Under the pieces are notes generated by a model that was not told the origin of the DNA, searched no databases, and saw only the letters and a program-made list of their open reading frames with translations. From the NCBI GenBank assembly GCA_018003515.1, contig JAGNDO010000032.1, forward strand, positions 1-53,802: 53,802 bases of DNA, in the 5' to 3' direction. The translations under genes and the position numbers were made by a program. The DNA is from Caldilineaceae bacterium (GTDB taxonomy: Bacteria; Chloroflexota; Anaerolineae; Caldilineales; Caldilineaceae). Shown in pieces: positions 7,022-16,078 of this stretch (its first letter is position 1; each line of letters opens with the position of its first letter).

Positions 7022-8962
7022 CTACCGCGCCACCCGCGCATCCCCCTCCCGGCGGGTGATGCGGCGGGCGTCTAGCTCTTCGAGGATGGCTTGGATGTAT
7101 TTGCGGCTGGTGCCCAGCAGATCCCGTGCTTCGGCCAGGGTAATAGCCCCGTGTTCGCCCAGAAACTCCCGAATGGCCCCGGTCATGGCGGCGAACTGAT
7201 CGGGCAAGAAGTAGACGTTCCCTGCCAGCCGCACCAACTCTCCCCGCTCGACCAAAGAATCGAACAAGGCTTGATCCCCGCCCAGCAGGGCCAACGTTTC
7301 CGGCTCGTTGGGGGGCGAATAGCCGGCGGCGAAGGCGGCCAGGGTGCGATCCACGGCTTGCTGTTGGGCCGGGGTCAGGCGCACTTGAAAATCGGCCAGC
7401 CAGACGTTGTTCTCGTCAGCGGCCAGCAGTCCGGCTTCGGCGGCCCGCTCCACCAGGGTGTTGAAGAGGCGCACGGGCAGGTCGATGCGGCTGTTGTGGG
7501 CGGTGGGCGCTTGCATGCGATTGCGCGCCTCGCCCCTGGGCATGCCGGGGCGCAGGGGAAATTGGGCGTGGAAGCTGGCCAGAAGGCTGTGAAGTTGGTC
7601 CAAAAGCTGTTGCCAGCCCCCGGCGGTGATCAGGGCGTCCGCCTTGCCCCCGGCCAGGGCCAGCACCGCCCCCGCCGCCCGCAGATCCGTCAGCGCGGCC
7701 TGGGCCGGTTCCACCCCCAGGCCGCTGCGCCCGATCAGGTCGGTTTCGGAAATCAGGGGGTGGCGATCCAGGGTTTGGAGCAAAATCTCGTCCGGCGCGC
7801 CGCTGGCTAGGGTGACCAGGCGCTGGATCACGGCGGGGTTGAAGCGCCGCCAGCGCCGCCGGGGGTGGGGATCCAAAATGGTGCCGCCGCCCAGGGTGCG
7901 GCTGGGGGAGGGCTGGCGCAGGATGTAGCGGTCGCCCTGGGCCAGGACCGCCGGACGTTCCAGGCGAAGCTGGAGCCAGCCGTGTTCGCCGGGGAGCAGT
8001 TGCTCGGTCCCCAGCAGGCGGATGTGGGCGGGGATTTCCGTGGCACCGCTGAAGAAGTCCACGGCCTGGTTGTGGAGCAGGGGTTTGGGGGCGTCGGCCA
8101 GGAGATGCACTTCCACATCCACGAGCAGGGTGGGGCGCAGGGTGTTGGGCTTGCACAGCACATCGCCGCGCTGGATCTCGTCCACAGAGACGCCGCTGAG
8201 GTTGACGGCCAGGCGGCTGCCCGGTCGGCCTGTTTCGACTTTGTGTTTGTAGGATTGCAGGCCCCGGATGCGGGCCGGGCGGCCACTAGGCAGGATCTCC
8301 ACGCTGTCGCCCACGGCAAAACCGCCATCGCTGAGGGTGCCGGTGACCACGGTGCCAAAGCCGCTGAGGCTGAAGACGCGGTCGATGGGGAGGCGAGGGC
8401 GGGCGCGGTCCCGGCGAGCGGGGAGTTGGGCCAGGGCGTGGGAGAGGGCGGTGCGCAGGTCGTCCAGCCCTTGGCCGCTCATGGCGCTGACGGGGATGAT
8501 GGGGGCCCCGGCGTGGCGGGTGGCTTCGAGGAGTTGGACGATGTCCAGTTCCACCAATTCCAACCATTCGGGGTCGTCGATCAGATCGACTTTGGTGAGG
8601 GCCACCACCAGGCTGGGGACGGCCAGGAGGTCGAGAATGGCCAGATGCTCCCGGGTTTGGGGCATCACCCCTTCGTCCGCGGCGATGATCAGGGTGGCGG
8701 CATCGATGCTGCCCACGCCGGCCAGCATGTTTTTGATAAAATCGATGTGGCCGGGCACATCCACAATGCCCACGGTGGTTGTTTCAGCGTGACCCGTTTC
8801 TGTGGCCGCCGAGGTCGGTAACTCGATCCAGGCAAAGCCGAGTTCAATGGTCAAGCCGCGCACTTTTTCTTCTTTTAACCGATCCGGATCGATGCCACTG
8901 AGGGCGCGCACAAGGGTGGATTTGCCATGATCCACATGGCCGGCGGTACCGATGACGCGCAT
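7022..8962 (-). CDS. selB: Selenocysteine-specific elongation factor SelB
   Basis: The 646-residue GTPase has P-loop GHVDHGKST (residues 8-16), the switch region RGLTIELGFAW, DVPGHIDF and TKVD motifs, EF-Tu-like beta-barrel domains, and a long C-terminal array of winged helices that in SelB binds the SECIS hairpin of mRNA. It delivers selenocysteyl-tRNA to ribosomes at UGA codons. AAGGA precedes the ATG by about eight bases. It starts 11 bases after a coiled-coil gene on the same strand. No selA, selC, selD or selenoprotein gene is visible in the window, so the rest of the pathway must be elsewhere. Confidence 0.96.
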   Translation of the reverse strand: MRVIGTAGHVDHGKSTLVRALSGIDPDRLKEEKVRGLTIELGFAWIELPTSAATETGHAETTTVGIVDVPGHIDFIKNMLAGVGSIDAATLIIAADEGVMPQTREHLAILDLLAVPSLVVALTKVDLIDDPEWLELVELDIVQLLEATRHAGAPIIPVSAMSGQGLDDLRTALSHALAQLPARRDRARPRLPIDRVFSLSGFGTVVTGTLSDGGFAVGDSVEILPSGRPARIRGLQSYKHKVETGRPGSRLAVNLSGVSVDEIQRGDVLCKPNTLRPTLLVDVEVHLLADAPKPLLHNQAVDFFSGATEIPAHIRLLGTEQLLPGEHGWLQLRLERPAVLAQGDRYILRQPSPSRTLGGGTILDPHPRRRWRRFNPAVIQRLVTLASGAPDEILLQTLDRHPLISETDLIGRSGLGVEPAQAALTDLRAAGAVLALAGGKADALITAGGWQQLLDQLHSLLASFHAQFPLRPGMPRGEARNRMQAPTAHNSRIDLPVRLFNTLVERAAEAGLLAADENNVWLADFQVRLTPAQQQAVDRTLAAFAAGYSPPNEPETLALLGGDQALFDSLVERGELVRLAGNVYFLPDQFAAMTGAIREFLGEHGAITLAEARDLLGTSRKYIQAILEELDARRITRREGDARVAR

Positions 8963-8973
8963 GGGGGCGTCCT

Positions 8974-10281
8974 TTATGGGTTCTTGGGCGCATCACCCGT
9001 GGTGACGCCGGCCGTACGGGCCCGGGTGTTGCCGCCCGGTGCGGTGTAGAGTTCGGTGTTGCGCCGTTGCTTCAGCCATTCTTCTTCCATGGCCTTGGTG
9101 GCGGCGTCCCGCTCCTTGATGGCCTGTTGCAGACCGTCGATCCAGGTCTGGGCGGCGGTGAGCTGGCGGGTGGGGTAGCTTTCTTGCAAGCGCCACAGCC
9201 GCTGGATCAGGGCGTCCAGCAGTTGGATATTGTGGTTGATGATCGGGAACTTCTCCACGATCAACTGGTTGTATTTGGTCTGTTCCTGCCAGAGATGTTC
9301 CTGGCGCAGCTCTTCTTTGCGGCGGCGCTTCTCGTAATCTTCCCGGAACTCTTCGATCTCCCGGCGGGAGCGCTCGTCGGCCAGACGCTGTAGTTCCTGC
9401 ACCTGGGATTGATCCCGTTGCAGGGAGTTCTTGAAATCGGTGACTTCCTGGACCGCCCGCCGGCTGGCCTCAATGTGGGGCAGGAAACTCTGCACCCGGT
9501 CCTGCACCTTGACGGCGATGCTCTTCTGTTCTTCGATGGTCTCTTGCCAGCGCCCGATCATCTGCTCCTGATCCACCAGTTGCAGCCGGGTCTTTTCCAT
9601 AAAGATGACCTGTTCCTCCCGGATCTGGCCAGGAATGGGGCGCATTTTCTCGATCTCGGCGGCCAGCTTGCGGCGGTCCTCTTCCAGCACAGAGACCCGG
9701 CCCACAGCGCCCTCGGCCCGTTTGAAGAGTTCCACGGTCTCTTGTTGCAGTTGGGCGATGCGTTTGGTGTCGCTGGTGCGCTGTTCGGCCAGGAAGGGGA
9801 TCTGGCGGGTGCGCTCTTCGATCTCCTTGCCCAGGGGGGGGATCTGATTGCGCACCGCCATCACCATTTCGCTGAGCCGCTCGATCTCGGTCTGGCGCAC
9901 TTGGACGGCCTCTTCTACCCGGCCAATGCGGGGCAGATCCCGGCGCACTTCGCTGATCTCCCGGCCCAGGGCCTCCCGGTCACTGAGGCGGGTGCGTTCC
10001 AGTTCCCGCTGACCCTTGATGCGGGTTTCTTCCTCCCGTTCCACGAGGAGCAGAATTTCCTGTTTGGTATTTTGCAGGGCCTGTTCGATCTGGGTGAAGC
10101 GGGTCAGTTGGGCCTGGGTGCTGGCCAGACGACCTTCTACGTCCTGGATACGCCGGGTCTGCTCGACGATATCCGCGGTCTGGCTTTCCAGCCGCTGTTG
10201 CAAGCGTGCGATCTCCGCCCGATCCCGGCGGTGTTCTTCGTCCAACCAGTTGACCATTTGGGCCAGTTGTGCAATGTCCAT
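8974..10281 (-). CDS. Coiled-coil protein of unknown function, selB partner gene
   Basis: The 435-residue product is almost entirely helical coiled coil, rich in E, R and Q, from about residue 10 to 390, with a short disordered tail ending in APKNP. There is no signal peptide or membrane segment. I recognise no domain; SMC-like or myosin-like matches would reflect composition only. The ATG at 10281 is preceded by AAGGGTG. It lies 11 bases upstream of selB in the same direction and is probably cotranscribed, which makes it a candidate helper for selenocysteine insertion or simply a neighbour. Confidence 0.8.
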   Translation of the reverse strand: MDIAQLAQMVNWLDEEHRRDRAEIARLQQRLESQTADIVEQTRRIQDVEGRLASTQAQLTRFTQIEQALQNTKQEILLLVEREEETRIKGQRELERTRLSDREALGREISEVRRDLPRIGRVEEAVQVRQTEIERLSEMVMAVRNQIPPLGKEIEERTRQIPFLAEQRTSDTKRIAQLQQETVELFKRAEGAVGRVSVLEEDRRKLAAEIEKMRPIPGQIREEQVIFMEKTRLQLVDQEQMIGRWQETIEEQKSIAVKVQDRVQSFLPHIEASRRAVQEVTDFKNSLQRDQSQVQELQRLADERSRREIEEFREDYEKRRRKEELRQEHLWQEQTKYNQLIVEKFPIINHNIQLLDALIQRLWRLQESYPTRQLTAAQTWIDGLQQAIKERDAATKAMEEEWLKQRRNTELYTAPGGNTRARTAGVTTGDAPKNP

Positions 10282-10324
10282 GAAGTTTCACCCTTGTGCG
10301 TGCAGGAGCTTAGGTAGCTTTCGA

Positions 10325-10445
10325 GTAACTACTGACCCCACCCTAACCCTCCCCAGATTGGGGAGGGAACCGGGGATCCACTTTGCGATGATCCGGCTCC
10401 TCCCCCAAACTGGGGGAGGCTGGGAGGGGGTGACTTGGTCATTAC
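10325..10445. repeat. Dispersed inverted repeat, family A (copy 2)
   Basis: Same orientation as the copy at 968-1138, sharing CCACCCTAACCCTCCCCAG at the left and GGGGGAGGCTGGGAGGGGG at the right; GTAACTAC at one end and CATTAC at the other suggest short inverted termini. Confidence 0.8.
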
Positions 10446-10568
10446 GCTTTCGATCCCTTTTGGGGAAGAGGAGTCGGTGGGCAGCGCGGAAGTCGCCGTG
10501 CCAAGTTCAAATTATACCATCGCCCCAAGACACACCCAAACTGTTCTGCTTTCCCGGCACACATCGGT

Positions 10569-10666
10569 ACTCGTTCCCACGCTCCGCGTGGGAACGAAAG
10601 CAGGCGCTCTGCGCCACGGGACGCAGAGCGTCCGATTGCATTCCCACGCGGAGCGTGGGAACGAGT
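10569..10666. repeat. Compound palindrome, family B
   Basis: ACTCGTTCCCACGCTCCGCG at the left is mirrored by CGCGGAGCGTGGGAACGAGT at the right, and each half contains its own small palindrome (CGTTCCCACGCTCCGCGTGG); the centre has a third inverted pair (GCGCTCTGCG/CGCAGAGCG). Elements with this word are common in several bacterial phyla. Confidence 0.8.
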
Positions 10667-10698
10667 GAGACTGGATCATATCCGACCAACCCCTGGTT

Positions 10699-10727
10699 TT
10701 GACCGAACCAATCCAGATTGATACAAT
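10699..10727 (+). promoter_or_regulatory. Sigma-70-type promoter for the glycosyltransferase genes
   Basis: TTGACC is followed after exactly 17 bases by TACAAT. Five of six bases match in each hexamer. The first glycosyltransferase starts about 70 bases downstream. Confidence 0.7.
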
Positions 10728-10797
10728 GGCAAAGCTATGGAAGCAAAGGGGCGACGCCGCGATTCCAGTTTAAGTCAACTGCCACCTCAGGAAACTT

Positions 10798-11970
10798 ATG
10801 CGCATTGGCATTGATGCCCGGCTGTTCTATCATCAGCCGGCGGGTATTAGCAAGTATACATGGAAATTGGCCAATGCGCTGGCGCGTATTGATCAAAACA
10901 ACGAGTACCTTGTCTTTCAGCACCGCAAACACACAGACCCCCTGATCCGGCAGGCCAACTTTCGCCGGGTCACACTCTTTACCCCTACCCACAACACGCT
11001 GGAACAACCTCTGCTGGCCCTGGAATTGAAGCCGCACCGGATCGATCTCCTGCACAGCACGGATTTCATCCCGCCCCTGCGCTCGTCCATCCCGTCGATC
11101 ATCACGGTCCATGATCTGGGCTTTCTGCACTGGCCCCATTTTCTCACCAAAGACAGTGCCGCCTATTACGGCCAGATCGACCGGGCCGTACGCCATGCCC
11201 GGCATATCATCGTGCCCAGCCATCACACCAAACAGGACATGATGGCCCAGCTTGGGGTACCCGAAGAGCAGATCAGCGTGATCTACGAAGGAGCAGATGG
11301 GCGCTATCAGCCCCTGCCTTTGGAACCGACCCGGGTCGCGGTGCGGGCAAAATACAAGTTGCCCGATCGCTTCATCCTCTTTGTGGGCACGGTGGAGCCG
11401 CGCAAGAATATTATTGGCTTATTAAAAGCCTTCCATCATCTGCGCACTAAATATAACATCACCGACACGGCCCTGGTTCTGGCGGGCAAACAGGGCTGGC
11501 TCTACGAAGAGATCGACAAGACTGTCAAGGAATTGGGGCTGGACTCTTCAGTGGTCTTCACTGGGCGGGTCAGCGACGAAGAATTGCACCAGTTGTACGT
11601 GGCCGCCCATGTGCATGTCCACCCGGCCTTTTATGAAGGCTTTGGCCTGCCGCCCTTGGAAGCAATGGCCTGCGGCACGCCCACGGTGGTCAGCCACACC
11701 AGCAGCCTGCCCGAAGTGGTGGGGGATGCCGGGCTGCTGGTCAACCCCAACCACTTTGAGGAGATCGCCGTGGCGGTCTATCGGCTGTTGACCGATCCAG
11801 CCCTGCACGCCGAATTGCGGGAGAAGGGGCTGGCCCGGGCCAAATGTTTCCGCTGGCACGACGCCGCCGTGCAAACCCTGGAGGTCTATCGCCAGGTCTA
11901 TGCCGCCGCCTACCCCACGCTCACCCGGCCCGTCCTGACCCCGATCGGTTCCGCCGAGTCGGCCGAATAG
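10798..11970 (+). CDS. GT4-family glycosyltransferase
   Basis: The 390-residue protein is a GT-B fold retaining glycosyltransferase of the GT4 family: N-terminal acceptor domain with GIDARLF...AGISKYT, linker, and donor domain with FVGTVEPRKN and the nucleotide-sugar motif EGFGLPPLEAMACGTP (about residues 279-294) carrying the conserved E-X7-E pair. It probably adds a hexose, mannose-like, to a polysaccharide or lipid carrier at the inner face of the membrane. AGGA stands six bases before the ATG. A second GT4 gene follows after only four bases. Confidence 0.93.
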   Translation: MRIGIDARLFYHQPAGISKYTWKLANALARIDQNNEYLVFQHRKHTDPLIRQANFRRVTLFTPTHNTLEQPLLALELKPHRIDLLHSTDFIPPLRSSIPSIITVHDLGFLHWPHFLTKDSAAYYGQIDRAVRHARHIIVPSHHTKQDMMAQLGVPEEQISVIYEGADGRYQPLPLEPTRVAVRAKYKLPDRFILFVGTVEPRKNIIGLLKAFHHLRTKYNITDTALVLAGKQGWLYEEIDKTVKELGLDSSVVFTGRVSDEELHQLYVAAHVHVHPAFYEGFGLPPLEAMACGTPTVVSHTSSLPEVVGDAGLLVNPNHFEEIAVAVYRLLTDPALHAELREKGLARAKCFRWHDAAVQTLEVYRQVYAAAYPTLTRPVLTPIGSAESAE

Positions 11971-11974
11971 CCCC

Positions 11975-13393
11975 GTGCGCATCCTTTGGCTGACGCCACA
12001 ACTGCCCTATCCGCCCCGCCAGGGCACGACCTTGCGCAATTTCAATCTGATCCAACAGATGGCCCGCCACCCCCGTACCCATACGATTGCCCTGGCCACC
12101 TTCCTGGCCCCTGGCGAAGTGCTGACCCCAGACAGCCCCCTGCATGATCTGTGCGCCCAGATCATCACCCTGCCCCAGCCCAAACGCAAACTGGCCCGCC
12201 GCCTGTGGGACACCCTCACCTCCCCCCAGCCGGACATGGCTCTGCGTTTGGAAAGCCCGGCCATGCACCAGGCCGTGGCGGATCTGCTGGCCGACTTCCG
12301 CCCGCAGATCGTGCAGGTGGAGGGGATCGAGATGGGCCAATATGGACTGCGGGCTATAGCTGACAACAAAAATAGAACACAGATCAAACGGATCGAACGG
12401 ATCAAAACGGATCAAAACGAAAATCAAGAAATCCGTTTTAATCCGTCTAATCCGTCCAATCCGTGTTCTATTTTGGAAAGTTCTGAACCAGACCACCCCA
12501 AGTTGATCTTTGACGATCACAACGTAGAATATTTGTTGCAAAAACGTAACGCTTTGGTGGATCTGCGCCGCCCTCAGCGCTGGCACGCGGCGGCGTACAG
12601 TTTGATCCAATGGGCCAAACTGGTGCGCTACGAGAAGAAACTATGCGAAACTGCCGACGGCGTGGTGGCCGTCAGCAGCGTGGACCGGGACGAGCTGGCC
12701 CGGCTGGCCCCGGACCGCCCCCTGGCCCCGGTTTTGGTGCCCAACGGCATCGATCTGGATGCCTACGCCCCCCACGCCCTCCAACCTTGGGGTGAACCGT
12801 CCACCACCTCCCCCAAAGTTGGGGGCCGGGGGGTGCATCTCCCCGCCGCAGCGGACGTGCCCAAGATGGTCTTCACCGGCAAGATGGACTATCGGCCCAA
12901 CGTGGATGCGGTACTCTGGTTTGCCGACAAAGTGCTGCCCCTGATTTTGGCCCAGGCCCCCACGGCCCGTTTTCAGATTGTGGGGATGTCCCCCCATCCC
13001 CGCTTGGAGCGTCTGCGAGCCAACCCGGCCATCCAGATCACCGGGGCCGTGGCCGAGATCCAGCCCTATATCCACGGCGCGGCGGTCTATGTGGCCCCCT
13101 TGCGGGTGGGCGGCGGCACTCGGTTCAAGATTTTGGAGGCCCTGGCCAGCGGCAAACCCGTGGTCAGCACCCCTCTGGGCGTGGAAGGATTGGGCGTGCG
13201 GGATCAGCAAGAGGTGCTGATCGGCGATACGCCCGAAACCTTCGCCCGGCATGTGATCGCCCTGATCCGCAGCCACCAGGGGGACGGCACCCTGGCCGGC
13301 CGCCTGGGCTTCTGCGCCCGTCAATTTGTGGAAGAACGCTACGGCTGGTCCCGCTTGTCCCCCACGTTGGACGAGTTGTACAAACGTTGTTGA
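11975..13393 (+). CDS. GT4-type glycosyltransferase carrying two in-frame repeat insertions
   Basis: The 472-residue product resembles GT4 enzymes that begin MRILWLTPQLPYPPRQGTTLRN, with IFDDHNVEY in the middle and donor-site APLRVGGGTRFKILEALASG (about residues 366-385). It starts with GTG four bases after the previous gene. Two stretches look foreign: about residues 132-167 (rich in N, K, R, I, Q) is encoded by a family F repeat (12368-12474), and about residues 270-287 by a family C repeat (12784-12834). Both keep the frame and lie in probable surface loops, so the enzyme may still fold. It is longer than its usual relatives (roughly 400) by about that amount. Confidence 0.88.
   Translation: MRILWLTPQLPYPPRQGTTLRNFNLIQQMARHPRTHTIALATFLAPGEVLTPDSPLHDLCAQIITLPQPKRKLARRLWDTLTSPQPDMALRLESPAMHQAVADLLADFRPQIVQVEGIEMGQYGLRAIADNKNRTQIKRIERIKTDQNENQEIRFNPSNPSNPCSILESSEPDHPKLIFDDHNVEYLLQKRNALVDLRRPQRWHAAAYSLIQWAKLVRYEKKLCETADGVVAVSSVDRDELARLAPDRPLAPVLVPNGIDLDAYAPHALQPWGEPSTTSPKVGGRGVHLPAAADVPKMVFTGKMDYRPNVDAVLWFADKVLPLILAQAPTARFQIVGMSPHPRLERLRANPAIQITGAVAEIQPYIHGAAVYVAPLRVGGGTRFKILEALASGKPVVSTPLGVEGLGVRDQQEVLIGDTPETFARHVIALIRSHQGDGTLAGRLGFCARQFVEERYGWSRLSPTLDELYKRC
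12368..12474. repeat. Family F inverted repeat inside a coding sequence
   Basis: AAAATAGAACAC at the left and GTGTTCTATTTT at the right enclose repeated words CGGATCAAAACGGATC on one side and ATCCGTTTTAATCCGTC on the other. The intergenic copy is at 27527-27637. Here it is read through in frame with no stop. Confidence 0.9.
12784..12834. repeat. Family C repeat core inside a coding sequence
   Basis: CACCTCCCCCAAAGTTGGGG followed by GCCGGGGGG matches, over about 50 bases, the core of the intergenic family C elements at 18326-18428, 32560-32656 and 46420-46494. The terminal GTAATCGTTCA arms are absent. Confidence 0.8.
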
Positions 13394-13394
13394 G

Positions 13395-13496
13395 ATTGGG
13401 CGATTAGGCGATTGGGAGATTTTTTGTGTGTTGACAATCACCCAATCTCTCAATCACCCAATCTCTCAATCTCTCAATCGCCCAATCCCCAATCCC
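13395..13496. repeat. Inverted word repeat, family N (ATTGGG/CCCAAT)
   Basis: GATTGGGCGATTAGGCGATT at the left faces several CAATCTCTCAATCACCC units at the right across a short AT-rich centre. It fills the gap between the glycosyltransferase stop and the ribosome-binding site of the oxidoreductase. Confidence 0.85.
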
Positions 13497-13511
13497 AAAA
13501 AGGAGACCGCC

Positions 13512-14612
13512 ATGACACCCCAAGACAACCCAAACCAACCGGTTCGCGTCGGCTATGTGGGCACGGGTTGGCCCAAGCGTATCCAGATACCCACTTTTCG
13601 GTTGGGCGGATTGGCGGCCCAGGCCATCTGTTCGGGCAATCCTGAAAATGCCCACGCCGCGGCCAAGGAGTTGGGCATCCCCCAGGTCTACGACACCTGG
13701 CAAGAGATGGTGGCCGCGCCGGATATGGATGTGGTCAGCATCACCGCGCCGCCCAATCTGCATTTGGAAATCAGCATAGCGGCTTTAAGAGCGGGCAAGC
13801 ATGTGATCTGCGAGAAGCCCACGGCGTTGAGCGTGGCCGAGGCCGAGGCCATGGTGGCCGCAGCCCAGGCCGCGCCAGATCAACTGGCCATTATCGACCA
13901 CGAGCTGCGCTTTACGCCCCAACGTCAACAGATGCGTCAACTGCTACGGGAAGGCTATGTGGGGCGGATTTTGTGGGTGGAGTTCCGGGAAGCCAGGGAT
14001 TGGCGGCTCAACCCGGAGCTGGCGTGGAATTGGTGGAGCAGCGTGGAGATGGGCGGCGGCATCCTCAACGCCCTGGGCAGCCACGCCGTGGACACCCTGC
14101 GCTGGATGATCGGGCGCATCGACGGGGTGAGCGCCCAACTGCGCACGGCCCACTTCCACCGCCCAGACCCGGCCACGGGCGGCCTGCGCCCAGTCACCGC
14201 GGACGACCACGCCCATCTGCAACTGCGTTTTGGCAACGGCGTCCAAGGTGCCGCGACCATCAGCGGCGTGACCCCTGGCGGCGCCGGCCAGACGATTGAG
14301 ATTTACGGCACGGACGGCGCGCTGCGGCTGGACACCCAGGATCACTTGTGGGGATTGCGGGGCAAAGCCTTCCCCAACGGCGAGTGGGCCCCCATCCGCG
14401 TGTTGGACCCGGTGGCCAACCTGGCGGAGATGCCCAGCCTCAGCCCCTATGCCCGGGGCAGCGTCTATCTGGCCCGCACCGTGGCCGGGGCCTTGGCCCA
14501 AGGCGAAAGCTGGCTGCCCGACGCCGCCAACTTCCTGGATGGCCTAGCCGTACAGCGGGTGCTAGACGCCGCCCGACTCAGCGACAGCGAAGAGATGTGG
14601 GTAACGGTGTAA
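13512..14612 (+). CDS. Gfo/Idh/MocA-family oxidoreductase
   Basis: The 366-residue protein has an N-terminal NAD(P)-binding Rossmann domain (VRVGYVGTGWPKR, residues 11-23), the family EKPTALS motif near residue 102 and a C-terminal alpha/beta domain with DHELRFTPQ. Enzymes of this family oxidise or reduce sugars and cyclitols; position after two glycosyltransferases suggests a nucleotide-sugar or glycan-related substrate, by inference. The open frame extends 62 codons upstream through a repeat, but AAGGAGACCGCC directly before the ATG at 13512 fixes the start. Confidence 0.93.
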   Translation: MTPQDNPNQPVRVGYVGTGWPKRIQIPTFRLGGLAAQAICSGNPENAHAAAKELGIPQVYDTWQEMVAAPDMDVVSITAPPNLHLEISIAALRAGKHVICEKPTALSVAEAEAMVAAAQAAPDQLAIIDHELRFTPQRQQMRQLLREGYVGRILWVEFREARDWRLNPELAWNWWSSVEMGGGILNALGSHAVDTLRWMIGRIDGVSAQLRTAHFHRPDPATGGLRPVTADDHAHLQLRFGNGVQGAATISGVTPGGAGQTIEIYGTDGALRLDTQDHLWGLRGKAFPNGEWAPIRVLDPVANLAEMPSLSPYARGSVYLARTVAGALAQGESWLPDAANFLDGLAVQRVLDAARLSDSEEMWVTV

Positions 14613-14618
14613 AAAGAG

Positions 14619-14691
14619 ATAGCCACAGAGAACACAAAGAACACAAAGATTTCTTTGTGTTCTTTGTGTTCTTTGTGTTCTTTGTGGCTAT
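14619..14691. repeat. Inverted word repeat, family O (AACACAAAG/CTTTGTGTT)
   Basis: ATAGCCACAGAGAACACAAA and tandem AACACAAAGA units face TTCTTTGTGTTCTTTGTG units ending GGCTAT. It lies between the convergent stops of the oxidoreductase and the MazG fusion and ends at the MazG stop codon. Confidence 0.9.
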
Positions 14692-14694
14692 TTT

Positions 14695-16053
14695 CTATCC
14701 GTTCTCTTGTCGGAAGCGGACAACTTGGGCGCGCAGGGCGTTTTCGGCGTTGAGGTCGTGTTGATGGGCGAGGGCCACCACTTGCCACAAGATCGCGCCC
14801 AGACCCGCCTCATCCATTTCATCCAAAAAGAGCGCGGCCACCCGGGGATCCAAGACGGCCAGGGCGGAGCGATCCAGCAGCCCGGCCTTGTGCGCTTTGG
14901 ACTGCGCTTTGCGCGCCTTCTCCAGGGCGGGCAGGGCGGTGGGGATGCCGTCCAGGGGACCGGGGGCGAGCTTGCCGGCCTCCGCCTTCTCCTGGCTTTT
15001 GATGGCGTCCCAGTTTGAAAGCAGTTGATCCATATTGTCCACGGCCACGTCGCCAAAGACGTGGGGATGACGGCGGATCAGCTTGGTGACGATGCCGCGC
15101 ATGACATCCGCCAACTGAAAACGCCCCTCCTCCGCGCCGATCTGCACCAGCATGGCGGCCAGAAGCATCACATCCCCTAACTCCTCGACCGTGTGGACGT
15201 CGTCCTCGGCATCCAAAGCCTCCATCAATTCGCTGCACTCGTCCAAGAAATCCGCCCGCAAACTCAGCAAGGTCTGCGCTTGATCCCAGGGGCAGCCTTC
15301 GGGCGCGCGCAGATGGGCCACGATCTCTTGCAGATCCCGATAGCTGCTGTATTGGGCCAGGGGGGGGACGTAGAGGGTGGTGAGGTGATCAAAGTCGCTG
15401 CCCCGGTCCAGTTCGTGGAGGGGGAGGGCGCGCAGGCGCTGGGCTGGGGTGCCGGCGGCGTGCAGCACGGTAATCGGATGCTCCGGCGGATAGGCGTTGA
15501 GCAGGGTCAGCTTGACATCCCCGGCCAGGAGGGGGCTGTAGAGTTGAGCCACGAGCAGGGGCAGGCCATCCTCTAACCGGGGGTGGTGCTGCTGGGCCAG
15601 GAGCATGGCGTCCACGATCTGGCCGCCGTCCATGAGATCCACACCCACGGCGGCAAAGCTTGGCTCGATAAAGCTGCCCCCCCCCATGACCGCGGTGGAA
15701 AGGCCGGCGGCGGCCGCGGCTTCCAGGATCAGCCGGGTGGTCTGTTCCCCCACCCAGGGGTGGCCGGGGACGGCATAGACCACGCCGCCAGCTTCACCCC
15801 GCCGGGCCAGGGCCAGATCCACCACCCGCCGGGCGATGGCCGCGTAGACGTCGGCAAAGGCCCCGTGCTGTTGATAGAGATCGTCGCAGCTCTCCCAGGC
15901 CACATCCGCCAGCGCGGCCACGCAGGGATGGCGTTCCGTGCGCAAAACCACGCGCCCGCCTCCATGCAACGCCCGCCATCCCCCCAGGGTGATCTCCTCG
16001 ACCTCCCCCGGTCCCAAACCTACGATTGTAATATCGGTTGTCGTGTCGGTCAT
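14695..16053 (-). CDS. mazG: Tetrapyrrole-methylase-like/MazG fusion (YabN type)
   Basis: The 452-residue protein joins an N-terminal SAM-dependent tetrapyrrole methylase-like domain (TIVGLGPGEVEEITL at the start, VYAVPGHPWVGE near residue 92) to a C-terminal MazG nucleotide pyrophosphohydrolase domain with CPWDQAQT, ECSELMEAL and VEELGDVML, the acidic residues binding Mg2+. MazG hydrolyses (d)NTPs to monophosphates and clears damaged or excess nucleotides; the methylase part is of unknown use in YabN-type proteins. AAGGACG stands upstream of the ATG. The last part of the protein after the MazG domain is less conserved. Confidence 0.93.
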   Translation of the reverse strand: MTDTTTDITIVGLGPGEVEEITLGGWRALHGGGRVVLRTERHPCVAALADVAWESCDDLYQQHGAFADVYAAIARRVVDLALARRGEAGGVVYAVPGHPWVGEQTTRLILEAAAAAGLSTAVMGGGSFIEPSFAAVGVDLMDGGQIVDAMLLAQQHHPRLEDGLPLLVAQLYSPLLAGDVKLTLLNAYPPEHPITVLHAAGTPAQRLRALPLHELDRGSDFDHLTTLYVPPLAQYSSYRDLQEIVAHLRAPEGCPWDQAQTLLSLRADFLDECSELMEALDAEDDVHTVEELGDVMLLAAMLVQIGAEEGRFQLADVMRGIVTKLIRRHPHVFGDVAVDNMDQLLSNWDAIKSQEKAEAGKLAPGPLDGIPTALPALEKARKAQSKAHKAGLLDRSALAVLDPRVAALFLDEMDEAGLGAILWQVVALAHQHDLNAENALRAQVVRFRQENG

Positions 16054-16078
16054 GTTTTCGTCCTTGCAAAGTGTTTGT

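Larger units (their letters stand above)
10282..10797. other. 516-base intergenic region with two repeats and a promoter
   Basis: The space between the divergent coiled-coil gene and first glycosyltransferase holds a family A repeat (10325-10445), a family B palindrome (10569-10666) and a sigma-70-type promoter (10699-10727). No open frame here looks coding. Confidence 0.8.

Noticed and set aside
7865-8821. 318-codon plus-strand frame opposite selB
   Set aside because: Shadow of selB; no start signal or motif.
13326-13511. N-terminal extension of the Gfo/Idh/MocA gene
   Set aside because: It overlaps the preceding gene and a word repeat; AAGGAG before the ATG at 13512 and the Rossmann motif position show the real start.
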